NCBI GenBank assembly: GCA_043101635.1
Contig: JBICIE010000198.1
Coordinates: 1 to 6,585, forward strand
Direction of reading: 5' to 3'
DNA length: 6,585 nt
Origin: CAYMJK01 sp043101635
Lineage (GTDB): Bacteria > Planctomycetota > Phycisphaerae > Phycisphaerales > UBA1924
The notes under the pieces are model-generated. The model was given only the letters and a program-made list of their open reading frames with translations. It ran no database searches and was not told the origin of the DNA. Shown one piece after another: positions 5,379-6,585 of the stretch; position 1 is the first letter of the stretch, and each line of letters starts with the position of its first letter. Made by a program: the position numbers and the translations under genes.

Positions 5379-5987
5379 TCAGCTCGGCGCCGCGCCGGCG
5401 AGGCGCCCCTGCAGGCGGGCCCTGACCTGGGGCCACTCGGCCTCGCGGATGGAGTACATGACCGTGCTGCGCCGGAAGCCATCGGGCATGATGACGGCGT
5501 GGCGCAGGACCCCCTCGCGCCGGGCGCCGAGCTTCTCGATGGCGCGCTGGCTGTGCGTGTTCCGCTCGTCAGTCTTGAGGCACACGCGGATGGCGCCGAG
5601 GGCCTCAAAGGCGTGGCGGAGCATGAGGAGCTTCATCTCGGGGTTGATGCGCGTGCCGCGGGCGGCGGGGGTCAGCCAGGTCCAGCCAATCTCGACGCCG
5701 CGGTGCTGGGGGCGGATGTCGAGGTAGGTCGTGATCCCGATAGGGCGCTCTGTGGCGCGGTCGATGATGCAGAACGGCACGGTCGCGGCGGGCCCGAGCA
5801 GGAAGTCGATGAAGGCGGCCATGCCGCCGAGGTCGAAAGGCGCAGGGGCTCGCGAGAAGTAGCGGAAGGTCTCCGGCGTGGCGGCCGTGAGCAGATCCGG
5901 CGCGTGGGCGGGCGCGAGTGCGATAAGGCGGACGGCGGCGCCTTCGAGGGTGGTGGGCGTGATCCAATTCTGGCGCGTGTCGGGCAA
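5379..5987 (-). CDS. GNAT-family N-acetyltransferase (RimJ/RimL-like)
   Basis: GNAT enzymes move an acetyl group from acetyl-CoA to an amine; RimJ/RimL-type members often modify protein N-termini, but the substrate here cannot be read from the sequence. From the TTG at 5987-5985 the protein has 202 residues. The N-terminal part, LEGAAVRLIALAPAHAPDLL, is the usual first strand and helix. IGITTYLDIRPQHRGVEIGWTWL at about 83-105 is the core sheet. ARGTRINPEMKLLMLRHAFEALGAIRVCLKTDERNTHSQRAIEKLGARREGVLR (about 109-162) covers the acetyl-CoA binding motif A and the N-x-x-S-x-x-A-IEKLGF-like motif B. The sequence ends RSTVMYSIREAEWPQVRARL, also typical. The TTG start is preferred because GGAG (complement of 5994-5997) lies 6 bases upstream and the length fits the family. 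The longer frame from GTG 6089 would overlap the divergent copper ATPase gene and adds Arg/Pro-rich junk-like sequence. It is probably co-transcribed with the channel gene downstream. Confidence 0.88.
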   Translation of the reverse strand: MPDTRQNWITPTTLEGAAVRLIALAPAHAPDLLTAATPETFRYFSRAPAPFDLGGMAAFIDFLLGPAATVPFCIIDRATERPIGITTYLDIRPQHRGVEIGWTWLTPAARGTRINPEMKLLMLRHAFEALGAIRVCLKTDERNTHSQRAIEKLGARREGVLRHAVIMPDGFRRSTVMYSIREAEWPQVRARLQGRLAGAAPS

Positions 5988-6056
5988 GGTCGTCTCCGGC
6001 GTGCGGCGGGGATTGTTGCGGGCAGGGCGGGCCGGGAGAAGCCCGTAGGATTGGCC
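5988..6056. promoter_or_regulatory. Short divergent control region between acetyltransferase and copper ATPase
   Basis: Only 69 bases separate the TTG of the acetyltransferase gene from the ATG of the copper ATPase. It holds the GGAG ribosome site for the former (complement of 5994-5997) and AGGA (6047-6050), 6 bases before the ATG of the latter. I looked for a CueR-type dyad or CsoR-type operator and saw no convincing one. At least one promoter may lie inside the neighbouring coding regions. Confidence 0.4.
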
Positions 6057-6585
6057 ATGAGCGCGACGCTTCGAATCGATGGCATGCACTGCGCCTCCTG
6101 CGTGGCCCGGGTGGAAGACGCCCTGAAGAAGGCCCCGGGGGTGCGCTCGGCCAGCGTCAACCTGACCGAGGGCCGGGCAGTGGTCGAGGGGGACGGGCTG
6201 GACATCGACTCACTGACCAGTGCGGTGCGGGCGACGGGGTTCGACGCGGAGCCGGAGCAGGCGGGGGCGTCGCTGGCCGAGCAGCGGTCGGAACTGGAGG
6301 AGCGGCAGCGGCGTTCGGAGACGGCGTGGCGGCGGCGCTTCCTGGCCGGGCTGGCGTGCTGGGCGCCGATCGCGGTGATCCACTGGCTGGGGCCTGCGCT
6401 GGGGCTTTCGCATGTGGACAGTCCGGCGGGCCCGTGGCTGTGGATCATCGCGGCGCTGGCGACGGTCGCGCAGGTGTATGTCGGCAAGGGGTTCTATCAG
6501 TCGGCGCTGAAGGCTGCGCGCCACAAGTCGACGAACATGGACACGCTGATCGCGATGGGGTCGACGGCGGCGTATCTGTTCTCGG
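6057..6585 (+). CDS. copA: Copper-exporting P1B-type ATPase, N-terminal 176 residues (3' end outside window)
   Basis: CopA pumps Cu(I) out of the cytoplasm across the inner membrane using ATP. The visible part opens MSATLRIDGMHCASCVARVEDAL, a heavy-metal-associated domain with the GMHCASC metal-binding motif (Cys12, Cys15), spanning about residues 1-66. A charged linker follows (about 68-94, AEQRSELEERQRRSETAWRRR). The first membrane segment is at about 95-112 (FLAGLACWAPIAVIHWL) and the second at about 127-146. The hallmark N160-MDTLIAMGSTAAYL then starts the third; this is highly conserved in bacterial CopA. The catalytic CPC and DKTGT motifs lie beyond the window. A silver- or mixed-metal role cannot be excluded. 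The ATG at 6057 has AGGA 6 bases upstream and places the metal-binding domain exactly at the N-terminus. No copper regulator or chaperone gene is visible nearby. Confidence 0.92.
   Translation, partial: MSATLRIDGMHCASCVARVEDALKKAPGVRSASVNLTEGRAVVEGDGLDIDSLTSAVRATGFDAEPEQAGASLAEQRSELEERQRRSETAWRRRFLAGLACWAPIAVIHWLGPALGLSHVDSPAGPWLWIIAALATVAQVYVGKGFYQSALKAARHKSTNMDTLIAMGSTAAYLFS

Noticed and set aside
5988..6056. CueR- or CsoR-type operator upstream of copA
   Set aside because: Short GC-rich complementary bits such as CGGGC/GCCCG exist, but no dyad with correct spacing between promoter elements could be supported.
1..6585. CRISPR array, tRNA or rRNA genes, transposase, phage or defence genes
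   Set aside because: No regularly spaced repeats with unique spacers, no tRNA or rRNA sequence features, and no mobile-element or defence protein motifs were seen on either strand.

Overview
The window is about 6.6 kb of very GC-rich DNA and looks like the chromosome of a planctomycete, most likely of the Phycisphaerales. The main evidence is the secreted repeat protein at 1063-2505. It ends in two tandem Cys-containing dockerin-like calcium loops followed by a terminal Gly-Cys-Pro, the C-terminal module I associate with Phycisphaerales ('GC-type dockerin'). Shine-Dalgarno sites are irregular, GTG and TTG starts are used, and short A-rich tandem repeats and GC-rich palindromes occur, which also fits. 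No 16S rRNA or other firm marker is present, so the lineage call is inference.

Layout, left to right. (1) Bases 1-729, minus strand: the N-terminal 243 residues of an unrecognised protein whose 3' end is outside the window. Its first ~120 residues are Pro/Ala-rich low complexity, coded by DNA packed with palindromes and GCCACGGG/GGCACGGG motifs. Its later part is a compact helical domain with a helix-turn-helix look. (2) A ~330-base divergent, gene-free stretch. (3) 1063-2505, plus: a signal-peptide protein with seven propeller-like repeats and the dockerin-like tail. (4) 2506-2598: a 7-bp-period GAAAANC tract, a purine tract and a perfect 8-bp hairpin just past the next gene's stop. (5) 2599-3765, minus: DNA polymerase III delta-prime subunit (clamp loader). 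(6) 3892-4239, plus: a 115-residue unknown protein with a strong Shine-Dalgarno. (7) 4248-5333, minus: an MscS-type mechanosensitive channel with a C-terminal coiled coil. (8) 5379-5987, minus: a GNAT acetyltransferase, 45 bases upstream of the channel gene and probably co-transcribed with it. (9) 6057 to the window end, plus: the first 176 residues of a CopA-type copper-exporting P-type ATPase, divergent from the acetyltransferase gene.

The genes do not form one pathway: replication, osmotic protection, acetyl transfer, metal export and a surface or secreted protein sit side by side. I see no phage, transposase, CRISPR or defence genes, and no clear new multi-gene system. The most notable unexplained structure is a pair of palindromes (648-674 and 2572-2598). 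They share 23 of 27 bases, and all four differences are compensating base-pair swaps. One lies inside a coding region and the other directly after the delta-prime gene. This suggests a dispersed hairpin element family whose fold is maintained.
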